A stretch of 64,000 nucleotides of DNA, from assembly GCA_030247885.1 (NCBI GenBank), contig JAPDRO010000012.1, forward strand, positions 620,001 through 684,000. Direction: 5' to 3'. Numbering within the stretch: the first letter of the stretch is position 1; every line of letters begins with the position of its first letter. Origin of the DNA: Taxawa tesnikishii (nom. ined.) (taxonomy: Eukaryota; Ascomycota; Dothideomycetes; Dothideales). The notes below the pieces were generated by a model that saw only the letters and a list, made by a program, of their open reading frames with translations, did not search any database and was not told where the DNA came from. Shown one piece after another: positions 33,279-45,519 of this stretch. A program made the position numbers and the translations under genes.

Positions 33279-34941
33279 ATGCTTCAGGAATCAGCGAACA
33301 ACGTCTAGACAAACCGACCGCCAACATCCGCAATATCGGCACTTAAGCGCAGGCGGAGTCGTGCATACACTGCCATTGTCACAGATCTCTGCACTGGTTA
33401 GTTGGTTCAAAATCCTTCGACTCCTCAAAGGCTGTGTTCTAAGGTCTTCGAGCAGTAGACTAGTAGTGAACGAAGGAGAGAAGGGGTGGAGACGGATGTT
33501 TCAGCCTACCAACGGCCCACCAGCCACTGCCAGTGTTCACCTGTCGGCGTCATCGCCGGGATAGTGTCGAGTTGTTCATTTTTGCGCGAGGCTGTGTTTT
33601 GGTGTGGCGTTGAGGCTCCGTCGATGCCGGTAGATCTTTGTGTTTTACATATATTGTTGATATGATATCCATTTTAAGTTCCGTAGATGAGCTTTAGCGT
33701 CGCCGAATTACTGGTGTGTTCGTTCGTAGCGTTTCCCAACATGTTCGTTGATCGCACTCGTCCGCACGCGGTTGAAACAAGAAACAGAGAAACAACGCGA
33801 AGCGGAGACGACTGCAATATCACGCCGCATGTCATACCACAGTTCGCTTGTTCAGACTGGCAATTGTTCGAGGCTCGGGTCGTGTATGCAGAGTGCAAGT
33901 AAGCACAGTCCCGTGTGACAGATAGCGAGCGAGCGTCTGTGTTCCTGATTTCTGTGCTATTTCCGCTGTCCTCTCCGCTCGCTAACCACACCCTTTGTCA
34001 TGGCTACGCCTACAGCAGTAAGGCCAGCCTCTCAATCTCCCGTTGCAACCGAACTAGGCCATCTCACTCTGTTCGTCCCGCATGAACTTCCAAGAAAGTT
34101 GTGGAGCCTTGCCTTGATCTGGTGTTTACTGTGCCTTGGTTGCTCACACGGCAGCTAACACATGGTTGCATATGCATGCGGCTATCCGGTTGCGCTGTGC
34201 CACAGCCTGTCTTGTTTTCACCTCCCAACCACTGTGAGTACCACTTCAGCTACTACCAAGATGCGCCGAAGAGCCGGAGTCAGATTGCGTTCACTGCAAG
34301 AAACACCACGCTCCTCCAGGAAGACACAGGATCAAGATCGCGGATCAAGACCACCAATGTGATGGGGCCTTGTGATGGCGCAGCATTCGGAGGATTTTGT
34401 TGCTGTGCTGCGGTGCTCCCTGCAAAAGCGTGGCACGGTGGCAGGCAAGCCACTGCGGATCCCGAACCAGTGGAGACGCCAGGCCTGATCCTCTGCTGGA
34501 TCCTTGCTCTCCCCCAGCCTAACCAGCGCTATCTCGAATCAAGCCATGCTTTTCACCTTTGCCGTCACCGTGGTTTGCCCATTTCCAGCCTCCTGTGGAT
34601 CTTGTTGCTAGGACGCTGCCCTGTTCCTCCAGCAGCCTGATGGGGAAAGGGCACCAGCTAAGGATAGACGGTCAAAGGAAGACAGCCTCAGAGCTTGGTT
34701 GACAGGCCCGTCGTGGTGTCATCAGCCAATCTAACTACCACACGAAGGCTGGCACGATCACGATGGGCTCCAGAACTGTCATCTATATACTGCGCTGTGC
34801 TGCCACGTAGGTTGCTCTTTCACCTATCACCTGTCTTTTGATTCAGCCTGTCACTCGAGAGTCGTTCGCTATCGCTCTCATATCGTTTCATTTTCCTAGA
34901 CTCCTCTCGTTATTGGATCCCGTACACACACTACTTCCACA
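33279..34941. other. intergenic, promoter side of the laccase gene
   Basis: About 1.66 kb. Nothing coding is supported; the frame at 34101-34640 has no domain or signal. The last 150 bases before the laccase ATG are pyrimidine-rich. Confidence 0.5.
34784..34789 (+). promoter_or_regulatory. TATA-like element upstream of the laccase gene
   Basis: TATATA sits about 155 bases before the laccase ATG and is followed by a pyrimidine-rich leader. Position fits a core promoter, but this is inferred from base pattern only. Confidence 0.35.
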
Positions 34942-37471
34942 ATGGTAAACCGTTGGCTGTTGGCCGGCATGGCCGCCAACGGTGTTAACGCTGCCGTGTA
35001 CGCTCGTGAGGACTCGTCTTCTTGGAGTCTGGCAGCATATTCTCCCTTCGTACCCACGGGTGCTTCATCCAGCAGCTCCTCCAGCGTCTACTACGGAAAC
35101 GCCACCTCCCTCGCTTCATCATCAGCAGCGCCTGCACCCGAGTACACCGTTACTGATGTAACTACTTTGTACACTACAATCTGTCCCGCAACTTCCTACA
35201 TTACTTCTGGCGATGTCACATCCACCGTCACTTATCTGACCACCTCTACGATCACTTCGACTCCCACTCCAGTCCTCCCGTCCTCAAGTGAGGCTTTGAC
35301 AACGGTGACGACAACATCCATCGAAGAGCTGACATCCACGTCGATCGTCTACGAGACAATCGACGTTACCGTTACAGTATGCGCCTCCGGAGACTGCTCC
35401 GCAACCTCGACCTATGTCAGCAGCTCGTCGGTGTCCGTAGGTCAGACCGTTTGGACCACGACCGCTACTGTTGCTCCTACTCTGTTCTCTTCAAGTGTCG
35501 CAGTTCCTACCGCGGCTTCTTCGAGCGTCCCTGTCTCCGAAGCGGCTACATCCCTTCTCTCTGAAGGGGCTGCCTCGACTGAGTCCCCCATCAGCGTTCC
35601 CACTTCCACTTCGAGCTCCTCCACCACTGCTCCATCTGCCACTGGTATTACAGACCTTGGTCAAGTTGGCAACTCGACCTGGGGCACTCTGGAGACCGGG
35701 TGCTTCCCCAAGTGGCTTCCACGTGCCGATGGTTCGCCTTACCTGTCAGCTCCATGGGGCAACAAGACCACCACGAACTCTGACGCTACTGTCAGGGGTG
35801 ACATTCCTACCACCAACGTCACACGTTCTTACGACTTCACGCTTACCCGTGGCCGCGCCTCCCTGACGGTGTTGTCCGCGATGTCATCCTGATCAACGGA
35901 CAGTTCCCTGGTCCAGCGATCGAGGCTAACTGGGGTGATATGATTGAGGTCACCGTTCACAATGAGATCTACGATCCAGATGAGGGAACTTCTCTGCACT
36001 GGCACGGTATGCTCCAGAAGCAGACTCCTTGGTACGACGGTGTTCCTTCGGTCGGTCAATGCCCTATTGCCCCAGGCCACTCCTTCACCTACAAGTACCA
36101 GGCTGAACTGTACGGTACGTCCTGGTATCACGCCCACTACTCAGCGCAGTACGCTGGTGGTGTTGCCGGTCCCATGATGATCTACGGCCCCTCTCAGGAG
36201 GATTACGACTGCGATATTGGCCCGGTCATGATGTCTGATTGGTACCACATTCCTTACTTTGCTATCGTCGCTGATGCAGTTGGCACCAACCTGTCTCTCA
36301 TCCCACCGACTTCCGACAGCAACCTCATCAACGGCCGCAACATCTTCAACTGCTCCAACCAGTCCTACGACAGCAGTGCCGACTGGCTGGGTAGCAACTT
36401 CGCCTCTGACCTTAACTGGACTTGCGTTGAGAATGCACCTCGTTCCAACTTCACCTTCAAGGCTGGCAAGACTCACCGCCTGCGACTTGTCAACAACGGT
36501 GCGGACGGTATTCAGAAGTTCAGCATTGATGGTCTCAGCATGAAGGTTATCGCCGTCGACTATGTCCCCGTTCAACCCTACACCACCAATGTTGTCACCT
36601 TGGGTGTTGCGCAGCGGACTGACGTTCTGGTCGTTGCTCCAAACGACACCACGGCCTCGTACTGGATGAGGGCACAGGATATCGGCGGTGCTGCCTGCGG
36701 TGGCTCGAGCAACCCGGAAGCTTTGGCAGCTATCTACAACGAGAACGCCAACACTGCCGTCTTGCCCACGACGATTTCGACGATCAACGACACCAATTGT
36801 GCCAACGACCCACTCTCTATCCAGGTCCCAGAGTTCGCGGTCACACCAAGCACCCCATCCTTCCAGCAGGACCTGGACATCTCCCTTGTTCAGAACGCCA
36901 CTGGCTCATACGAATGGCGCTTGAACAACCAGAGTTTCCGTGCCAACTTCAACTACCCGCTTCTGAACCTTGCCGCGGAGGGTAACGTCAGCTATCCCGA
37001 GGACCCCCAGTGGAACGTGTACAACTTCGACAAGAACTCATCCGTCGTCTTCAATCTCACCAACAACACTCCATTCACGCATCCCTTCCACCTCCACGGC
37101 CACAACTTCTACGTCCTGTCCGTCGGCACCGGCGTCTGGAACGGCTCTGTCACTAACCCATCCAACCCAATGCGTCGCGATACCCAGATCGTACCCTCGC
37201 TCGGCTACCTGGCCATCCAGATGGAGGCTGACAACCCTGGTGTCTGGCCCTTCCACTGTCACGTTGCGTGGCACCTGAGCGGTGGCCTCGCTATCAACGT
37301 CATGGTAAGTCCTCACATGCCAAGCAACATGATCCTCGGTCGACTAACGATGCGTCCCAGACTCTGCCTGAACAAATCCCAGCCATGCCGGACGTCATTT
37401 CTCAGACCTGCGTCGACTGGGACTACTATTCCAACCACAACGTCGTCGACCAGATCGACGGTGGCGCGTAG
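34942..37471 (+). CDS. laccase-type multicopper oxidase with long Ser/Thr-rich N-terminus (single frame break)
   Basis: Oxidises phenolic substrates and reduces oxygen to water with four copper ions. Exons 34942-37304 and 37361-37471 give 824 residues after one correction. All four copper motifs are present: HWHG, WYHAHYSAQY, HPFHLHGHNFY and HCHVAWHLSGG, with a Cys in the last one for the type 1 site. The N-terminus begins with a hydrophobic segment (RWLLAGMAANGVNAAVYA), a probable signal peptide. It is followed by some 220 residues of Ser/Thr/Val-rich sequence resembling fungal cell-surface stalks, before the catalytic domain starts near CFPKWLPRADGSPY. Many Asn-X-Ser/Thr sites occur. The frame breaks at CCC 35861-35863; a fourth C gives RASPDGVVRDVILINGQ. 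Wall-tethered secretion is inferred from the stalk. Confidence 0.9.
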
Positions 37472-38948
37472 AACTCGGGACTACCCCTTGATGTTTTACT
37501 TATGCCTTACTTGATTTCTATTTCAAGATTTCCGACCTTTGATTATACCTCAACTTGTTTCGTACGAGTGACGCTCTCGACCCGGTGGCGGCTCGTCCGC
37601 TCAGGGCACTCTGGTTACTGGCGTTGGTTATGGCTGTAGCTCGTCCCTATAGGAGATGTGTGCTTGGATTTTCTGGTTCTTCGATTCTTGTATGCATGAT
37701 GGACGACCCGTCCCGGGTCTTGTACATGGCGATATGATGGTTGATGGCTGATGTAGATAAAACCATAGGTGTTTAATACCTAATCGCCGACATGAGTGTT
37801 GGCTGTTGATAACAAACATGTCATTAGAAGATTTTTTGGACTTCACAGAAGCTAGAACGCGTATAGGTGGACTTGCTGCTTCGACGATCCACCGTGCCCA
37901 TTCAGAGGCAGTTTCATCTGGCCGACCAGGTGCTATCAGCATTTCCAGTTTTCAGCAAAAAGGGGATGTGGCTTTAAGATCCTTGTGTGTCTCCATAATA
38001 ACCATCTTTAAGCGTCGTAAAGACCATCATCGCTTATTCCCTCGTTGTCCCTTTCCCGATCAGCTTGCAGCTGATACTCAGCAACGGGAGCACACCACCT
38101 GTCTCTCCGGAACCCCGAGTCCTCTGGGATACAGCGTCGCGGAAGGTCCCCGTCCCCGTCCCAGTCCCAACTGTGCAGTGCGTGTAAGCCTGTCTTAGAT
38201 TGTCATGCACAGCACGGGGGAGAGAGCGAGAGAGAAGGCGTGTGTATGGGCCTCCGCAGCAACTACACCAACCACTAAGGCCCAGCTCTTTGCTGGAAGA
38301 ATTTCTCCCAATATGGATGGTACGCGGACATCGGTGGGAAACATAAGTTCGGGACCTTCGGGGGCGTCATCACTGGCTGTAATCATGGGTCAGGAGAGAG
38401 AGTGCATGGCACACACACACACACACCTCTGAAGACCGGTTTACAGCCGAGTGCAACAAGGAAGGGGGCCGCATGTGCAAATCTTGGCACCTTGTCCGGA
38501 TCCTTTCTGTCCCCATGAGCAGGTGTCCTCGGGACGAAGGCGGGGAGGTGGACAGAGAGGCGTACATATGCCTGTAGAATGACGCCAACAAGGGCGGTAA
38601 GGCTAGCGCGTACTTAAGCCTCTCTGCCGTGATGAAAAGATGCGCAGATGTTAGTATTCACGTCGTTTGCGGGTCGTCGCTGGTGCATTCGTGAGTCATG
38701 GAAAAACGGACGTGTCTACATATCCCGGACCTCAAAACCAGCTTCAATCTCGAAGTAGCATTTCATGATACTGACATGTAGACATAGCTCTCGAACGGAG
38801 AGCTGCTAGACCACGTCTACCTCCAACAGCTTGCATGGAGAAAATCTGTCCTGTTTGCGGGGTTTCGTCGTCCCGTATGGCAACCCATTCTGCTGAACCC
38901 TCGGAAAGCACTGTCTAAAGAAGAGAGTCGTGACAGCTCGGCATCCTC
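37472..38948. other. intergenic between convergent laccase and FUR1 genes
   Basis: About 1.5 kb. A short AC dinucleotide run lies at 38410-38427. Frames at 37806-38198 and elsewhere have no family signal. No RNA gene was recognised. Confidence 0.5.
38410..38427. repeat. dinucleotide microsatellite (CA)n
   Basis: Nine CA units in an otherwise unremarkable intergenic region. Confidence 0.85.
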
Positions 38949-39862
38949 TCACAGCGTGTAGAAACGATCTCCGAAATCTCCCAGGCCAGGTACGATGTAG
39001 CTGGAAAAGACATCAGCAGGTTTGGCACGATTAGCAGACATGGCTGCACCCACTTCTTTCGTTGAGACCCTGGTCCACAAAAGCAGTAACGACGCGCAGC
39101 TTCGGGTACTTCTTGGCAAAGCTGACCGCACCCTCTGGGCTTGCGATGAGGTTTAGAAAGAGAATGCGATCTTCGGGTACACCCTTGGAGCGCAGCACCT
39201 CGACTGCCATGAGGGCAGAACCTCCTGTCCAAGCTGTCAGCAGCGCCGCCACGTCCTTTGTCTCGCACCAGGACGTACCAGTCGCCAACATAGGATCGAG
39301 CAGAAGCACCCATCTATCCTCGATGTCCTCCGGCAGCTTCTCGTAGAACAGTCTCGGCTTGCTCGTCTCCTCATCTCTCTGGATCAGGATCTTGCCTATT
39401 CTGACGCTCTTGCAGCAATCCCTCAAGCCCTGCTCCATAGCCTCGCCCGCGCGCATGATGCTGACGCCGCAGATCTTGCCCTCGAACTTGACGCCATCGT
39501 ACTGTCTTCCGACGGGGGTGGTGACGGTCTCGGGCAGGACGGGGAGGTGATTGAGGCCCTCTTCGACGAGCAGGCGGATGATGCGGTTGCTGTAGAAGAT
39601 GAAGTCGGCGCGGTTGGTGTTGCGGTCCCGGATGGCGCTGCATGCGGCGGGAGTCTGGTTTCAGCAATTGTGCCCGACGAGAGAGCTGGTTGGAGGGGTT
39701 GCACACCTACGTCAGCAGGGCGATGAGTTGGGGCGTCTGCTCCAGGACGGTGACGTTGTCGTGCTCGACGTGCTTGGACACGGTCGCTGTCGGCCTCTCG
39801 GACTCGGACTTGTACTCGGGACCCAGGCATTGGGTGGGCGCTTTCTCTTCACCGGCTGCCAT
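38949..39862 (-). CDS. FUR1: uracil phosphoribosyltransferase (single frame break near C-terminus)
   Basis: Pyrimidine salvage enzyme converting uracil and PRPP to UMP. Exons 39711-39862, 39279-39637, 39054-39224 and 38949-39000 give 244 residues after one correction. Visible motifs: FYSNRIIRLLVEEGLNHLP, GVSIMRAGEAMEQGLR, the PRPP-binding VLLLDPMLATGGSA (completed across a 54-base in-frame intron), NLIASPEGAVSFAKKYP and the UPRT ending YIVPGLGDFGDRFYTL. Adding one A to the AAA run (plus-strand TTT 39057-39059) gives the expected GLNEKNYIVPG across the last intron; without it only a weaker donor (GTGCAG) keeps the frame. The ATG at 39862 is the only in-frame Met; upstream the frame stays open through a repeat (separate entry). 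Confidence 0.9.
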
Positions 39863-39868
39863 TGCGAG

Positions 39869-39975
39869 CTTGCGCTTGTGGTTGTGATTGCACTTGTTAT
39901 TGTGATTGTGCTTGTGCTTGTGATTGTGCTTGGGCTTGTACTGGTGCTTGGGCTTGTACTGGTGCTTGTACTCGG
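39869..39975 (-). repeat. degenerate GTGCTTG/GGGCTTG repeat in the FUR1 leader
   Basis: Degenerate tandem array of GYGCTTGT- and GGGCTTGTACTG-type units (plus strand) directly upstream of the FUR1 ATG. On the coding strand it is open and in frame with FUR1, reading as a His/Lys/Tyr-rich stretch (YKHQYKPKHQYKPKHNHKHK) with no Met, so it is presumably 5' leader. Confidence 0.75.
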
Positions 39976-40733
39976 TGAAGCTGAGAGATTGGAGCAAAGC
40001 TAGCTGGTGTAGGAGGAATGCCCTTGAACTAGTCTGCAGTTCCCGAGCAAAGAGAGAGCAGGGCACGTAAGCAACGTGCTGGCCGTGTTGAAACAGAGTC
40101 GTCTTACTCAGGCTGTATCATAGACAGCTGGTCGGATAGAGCAGTAATGGTAATGCTGGGCTGTAAAAAGCAGGGTATCTTATATCTTCCCTCTTCCCTC
40201 TTCCCTCGAAGCTGCACCGAGTCGCGTGCTCTCTATCGCCCTATCATTGGCCGCGCCCGCTCCTTCCTTCGGGATCGCCCGCCCTCTTTATCGATATCGG
40301 CAGATCAAGCGGGAACCCTGCATCTTTCCATCATAATCATCATCCGGCATCCATTCAAGTCCCTGCTGCCAGTGCTTGTACAGCGTCAACATTTTTTCGA
40401 GATTAACAAACAACTGCCACCGCGCAAGGACGTCGCATGTCGCGGTCAATGGCGCACACCCCGACGCGTTAGCTGCTCTCCGGTCTCGCTACCTTCCAAC
40501 TCTTCTCCCGTCCGCCCCTCCCAATTGCTCGACCTGAACACCTCTCGACGCGCCTCGACGCTCACCTGGACCTGCCCCCTGTCCCCTGTCCACTTACTCG
40601 GGCTTCACCTCGCTGGGCAATCGCTTCTCGCGACACGCGCCGTTCAAACTCCTCTCAACTCCTGCCGCTTGCTCGCTTCCAGCTTGCGATGATACCTTGG
40701 ACGGCCGACTGCCTCCGGTGAACTTCTCTCGGC

Positions 40734-43700
40734 ATGGCGACGACCATGTTTCCCTCAACACAGCGGCGCAAGAAGCTCGCGACGTATGGAAAACCGAAGC
40801 GCAATACGGGACATGGCGCGCATGAGTTGACTGATTTCCTGGGTGAGTCACAGACGGACCAATCCACGCCGGAGCCTGCGCCCACGCGTGTAGCCACCGC
40901 CCTTACCAAAACAAAACCAACCATAGTTCGGACGACAGCGCACGAACGGCCAAAGAATGCCATTTCAGAATTCGACGTCCCTTCGGAAGACGAAGCGCCT
41001 GCTCCCATACCTGCTCCCATCAGGAACGTCCCCAGATCGAAACTTGCCAGGCCGGCGAAACCTACCCAAAACAAGACAATCAGCTCCGAGTTTGATGTGC
41101 CCTCTTCAGAAGATGATGCTCCCGCACCTCCACCAGCTAAAACTACCCGGCTGACACGGCAGGCCGAGACCTCGCAAGTCCAGAAAGAGTCACGAAAACA
41201 TACTGCGCAGGAGAAGGAAGTGAGCAAAGTGAAGCACCCGGTTATCGAAGAGGCGCCGCCATTGCGCAACCTGCCTGCCAGAAAGCGAAAGAGAACGCCC
41301 GCACCTCCAGTGCAGCAGCAGGTGCAAGCCATAGAGGTTGACGAGGATACGCACCACGGTCACGCAAAGCCACCTGTGCAGCGCCCTACGACGAATAAAC
41401 CGATGGAGAAGAAGCAACCACTTCCGGTCACTGAACCAGCTGTGGTCGAACAGAACCCTACAAGGCGTTCCGAGCGTAGAAGAGGCGCAGGCCAGCCGGC
41501 CAGGCCATCACCAAGAAAAGGCTTGTCTGCACCAACACTGCTCTCCGGCATGATTCCAAGTGAGGATTCCTTACCCGACGCGCAATCTCTCACGCCCTCT
41601 GTTATGCCCGATGGAATGTCCACGCCACGAAAGACTCCGGCTCCACAATCACAAGACCCCTTACCGAGCACTCCACTTGCTCACCTCACTTCCAGCCCAC
41701 CGGCCGTCCCGCGAAGTGGCTCAATCACCCCGAAGCAGAACCAGCTCTGGAAGGAGCTCTTGCCATCCTCGGACCCGGTTTCAGAGAGCCCAGACACCTC
41801 AAAGATAGCATCGTTGAAGATTGCGGACAATGCCCAGTCAAGACGCGGGCAGCGTATGAGACCGCCAGGTCTTGCGCGTTCAGCTTCGGATGTGCCCAAA
41901 TCCTCGATAAAGTCGAGGGCGCGATTAGTCGACCGACTGAAGCAGACTGCTGTGCGCTTCACGATTGACGAGGAGGACGACGAAGAAGAAGAAGAAGCTA
42001 GCGACATGATGGAACTGGACCAGCCGTCGACGGGCAGCCAAGCAAGCAGTCAGCAAGACACGCAAGGATCTGCTCATCTTGCTCAATCACGAGCCGCTGC
42101 GGACTCACAGAAACCCAATTCCCAGGTGGCGGAACAAGCAACAGGACCAAAGATCACGTACACTCGACAACGATCGTACCGTCCGGATAGTATAGAGGAT
42201 GACTTGCTGCTATCGTTACCCATAGAGACGCCCCAGCGGCCGTCGGCCGGTTCGCGACGTACCGCTACAGCGCCAACGCCGACAGCCAAGCTCGTCGCTC
42301 TCGGCGCGGACGATGATTCAGACGATCAGACACACGCAGTGAAAAGCATTCACGAGCTGCGAGCTGCCGGCAACAAGCAGCGCTTCATGGACGACATCGA
42401 CATGGTCATGGGCGACATCAAGGACCACAAACCAACGTCAAGAGGACGCAGGCGCGGCGCGCTCATCGAGTTGGCCACGAAGCTCCTGGACAAGGCTTTT
42501 GTTCTCCGCTTTGTGGAACACGGGTACCTCGAACCCTTGGCTATCGAAATCTCGTCGGATCACTCGGAACCCGTCGCAGATGTGGTTCTCTGCGCAGCAA
42601 TTGCTCTGATCCTGACCGCCGAACCCGCTCCAAGTGCATTGAAGCCCGTCACGAATGCTGACGTAGCTACCTTCTTAGGCAAACGTTTGGAGAACGACGG
42701 AAAGCTTGACCGTTTGGTGAAGGAGAGGCGCAACAACATGTCCAAGGCCGCCCAATCCACGTTTTTGGAGTTTGTCGAAACCGTCAGGACCGCGCCGATT
42801 TGGGACTCGCGGACCCCGGAAGTACTGACAAGCCGCGTCCTGGCGTTGAAATGCATGGAGACGTTGTACGGTCAGTGTTTCGATCCCCAGGTCGGAACTG
42901 TCGCAAGGACTCTGGCGGGCTGTGCTGCGACCGCTGCGGTCATGGGCCAACCTCCGCCCGACCGGATCCTTGAGGCCGAGATGGCGCTCTCGATACTGGA
43001 TTCGCTGTCGATGGTGCAGACGCTCAATGGCCCCGACAGCTCTTTCTGCGCCGACGCTCTCGACGGCCTGGGTGTCGGACTGTCAGAGCTGCTTGGAGGC
43101 GAAACGGCATCGGCGAAGATGCGAACGGAGACGCTCAAGTTCTGCCTCAACGCCACCAACAACTCGGCCCGGAACTGCGAGCGCTTCACCGGCAGCGAGG
43201 TGGTGCGCAGCATGCTCGACCGCGTCATCGAAGGCTGTGGCTGCTTCGACAGGGAGCTCGACGAGCAGGCCCGCGCCACCGAACTCGACCTCCTGCTGCT
43301 GACGCTGGGCTTGCTGATCAACCTGGCCGAACACAGCATTGCCGTGTGCAACGCCGCCGAAGCTTGCGACGGCAGATTACCGGCCCTGGTCCGGATCTTC
43401 CTCCAAGGGCGGGAGAAGGCCGAGGAAGCGAACTCGGTGGAGGAGACGCAGGAGAACGTCGCTTACGGATACCTCGCCGTGCTGCTGGCCAACATCTGCC
43501 AGGGCGAAAAGGCGAGGGAGGCGATCAAATCCCACTTGCCCAGGGGGACATCTCCGTGTTGGTCAACGTGGTCCGGGAGTTTGTCCAGTATCAGCGCATC
43601 ACCGACAACCAGGCCTTCGAAGGCGAGGAGGGTCGCGACGTCCGCACGCATTTCACGGACAGGCTTGCCGCCGTGGTCAAGCGCGTCATCGAAGCCGACA

Positions 43701-43765
43701 GCCGCGGAGGAGACGTCCTGTACGAAGGGTCCGTGGTGATGTCCGATCCGCTCGGCTCCATGTAG
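40734..43765 (+). CDS. WAPL/Rad61-type cohesin release factor (single frame break)
   Basis: WAPL proteins open the cohesin ring and limit loop size and sister cohesion. One exon, 1010 residues after one correction. The N-terminal 550 residues are disordered, rich in Pro, Ser and Lys/Arg, with two similar SEFDVPSEDEAPAP and SEFDVPSSEDDAPAP motifs and an acidic stretch (DEEDDEEEEEASD). The C-terminal helical WAPL domain starts near SIHELRAAGNKQRFMDDIDM and runs through LIELATKLLDKAFVLRFVEH. The frame breaks at the G run 43543-43547; a sixth G continues HLPRGDISVLVNVVREFV to a stop at 43765. Family assignment rests on the WAPL-domain start motif and layout. It is divergent from FUR1 with about 870 bases between start codons. 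Confidence 0.82.
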
Positions 43766-44489
43766 ACTCAAGGTTCGGCCCGGGATATCAAAAAAAGAAA
43801 AAACGATCAGGTATAAATATTCAAGTGCCAGAGCAGAGCGAGACGGAAGGTTCTTCTTGTACGCTCTTCACAGAGACGCAACGCAATAGAAACACTCGCC
43901 GAACTCGAGTCTGGAGAATTTTGTTTCTTCTTTTTGCGCTTAAAAAGGTCTTGAAAGCGATACCCCATGTTATGCAGCTCCTCTGTGGGTAGTGAGATAA
44001 CCTCCAGTTGAGCAAGACATCTCGCAGTCTTACTCGAATCAAGGAGACGGGAACCAAGTTGGGTGTATCAAGCAATTGTCATAGCATCCACAAGCTTTGT
44101 TGCGTTGACATGCGGACGACGGATATCGTGCCGGTAATTTCTATCGGGTTGCTATGCTAAAACGGTGCCTTATACTTCAGGTGTCTTGGTCAAACACGCT
44201 GAATCGGGAGACTGTGCACAATTAGGTCTGCTGTCATGCAGTCATCAGAATGAATTAGTCTTGCGCTGTCTGGAAAGAGATAAAAGATAGAGAAAGATAA
44301 TAAGATTATCTCCGGCCCCCAGCGCCATACAATCAAACCGTCTTCCTAAACGCCGTACAGCGGGAAAACAAGCAACATAACAAACATCTCGTAAAGAATA
44401 AAAAGACCGAACAGTACCCCCTTGCTCATCAGCAAACGAATCGGACGGGTCGTATAACGTCGCCACCTAACCCCTGCATTCCTTCTTCT

Positions 44490-44521
<32 letters not shown>

Positions 44522-44533
44522 GTCCCTACGCTC
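43766..44533. other. intergenic between convergent WAPL and RHEB genes
   Basis: About 770 bases of 3' flanks, relatively A/T-rich, ending in a TTC trinucleotide array just after the RHEB stop codon. No gene supported. Confidence 0.5.
44482..44522. repeat. trinucleotide microsatellite (TTC)n in the RHEB 3' flank
   Basis: About 13 units of TTC with one TCC interruption, starting 12 bases past the RHEB stop codon; on the RHEB strand it reads as GAA repeats in the 3' untranslated region. Confidence 0.9.
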
Positions 44534-45519
44534 CTACATCACGATGCAATTCTTGCCCTCCTTGGGCTGACCAGCTTCCTGTCCCTTCTCAATCTCCCCA
44601 ATCATGCCCTCGAACGCTTTTGTGACGTTGGTGTTGGCACGTGCGCTGGCTTCCGTCCATCCGCACTTGAGCTCTTCGGCCAGTTTGCGACCGTCTTCTT
44701 CCTTGACTTGACGCTGTTCGGGTCGCAGGTCGGACTTGTTGCCGACGATGTAGATGGGAACTGTATCCGCGCTCTGGAAAGCGAATGCGTTAATCAAATT
44801 GCGGTTGGGTTTGGTATGAGGTAAGGATCTGGGAGAGGGGATGTGTGTAGCGTACAAGGTGATTTAGGATTTTGTCGCGGATGACCCGGACCATTTCGAA
44901 ACTCTGCTTGCTCCCGATGCTGTAGACGATCATGTAGCCGTGGATGCCGATGAAATGCTTGCTATTCAATATCGTGTATTCATCCTGCGATTGTCACCGT
45001 TAGTATGGTTACCCGGTCCTCCGCAAGCACCGTGCACAGAAGTAATATGTGGATTGGTAAAAGCTGCTCGAAGATCTGCCGGACTTATTCGGCAGACAGC
45101 AGGAATAGCTTCTTCCCATCCGCATACCACTTCTCGTGCCGTGTTGGGAGGAGGAGGCCAACTATGTTTTGTCCGTCGAAACCGGTTCTTGGGGTCCTTT
45201 ACCTGGCCGGCAGTATCGATAATCTCAACAGCGAAGTCCTGATTCTTATGCCGTATCATCTTGCTGAAAGTGTTCTCGATAGTGGGGTAGTAGGAGTCGA
45301 CGAAGTGTTCGTCAACGAATTGGACCGTGAGGGAGCTCTTTCCTATTGCGGATGCTGGTTAGCTCGGGTTCATGATCTCGCACCGTGTCATGTCAGGGAC
45401 GGGATGCCATTAGTGACTCAGACTCCTTAGTTTGAATCAGGGAAATGGGAGGTGGGTGATTTACCAACAGACCTGCTCCCCACTACGGCCATCTTGCGCT
45501 GTTTCGTCTGCGGAGGCAT
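44534..45519 (-). CDS. RHB1: Rheb small GTPase
   Basis: Rheb GTPases activate TORC1 and control growth and amino-acid uptake. Exons 45465-45519, 45203-45342, 44856-44984 and 44534-44773 give 187 residues. All GTPase boxes are present: G1 GSRSVGKSS (Arg at the Rheb-specific third position), effector region DSYYPTIENTFSK, G3 DTAGQ, G4 NKSD and G5 EASA. The C-terminus CIVM is a CAAX box for prenylation. Introns are 122, 218 and 82 bases, longer than most here. The start chosen gives the short N-terminus typical of Rheb; the frame is open further upstream, so an extra 5' exon cannot be excluded. A TATA-like run lies at 45712-45722. Confidence 0.94.

Noticed and set aside
34101-34640. 179-codon frame upstream of the laccase
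   Set aside because: Cys/Pro/Leu-rich random-like sequence without motifs or a supported splice pattern.
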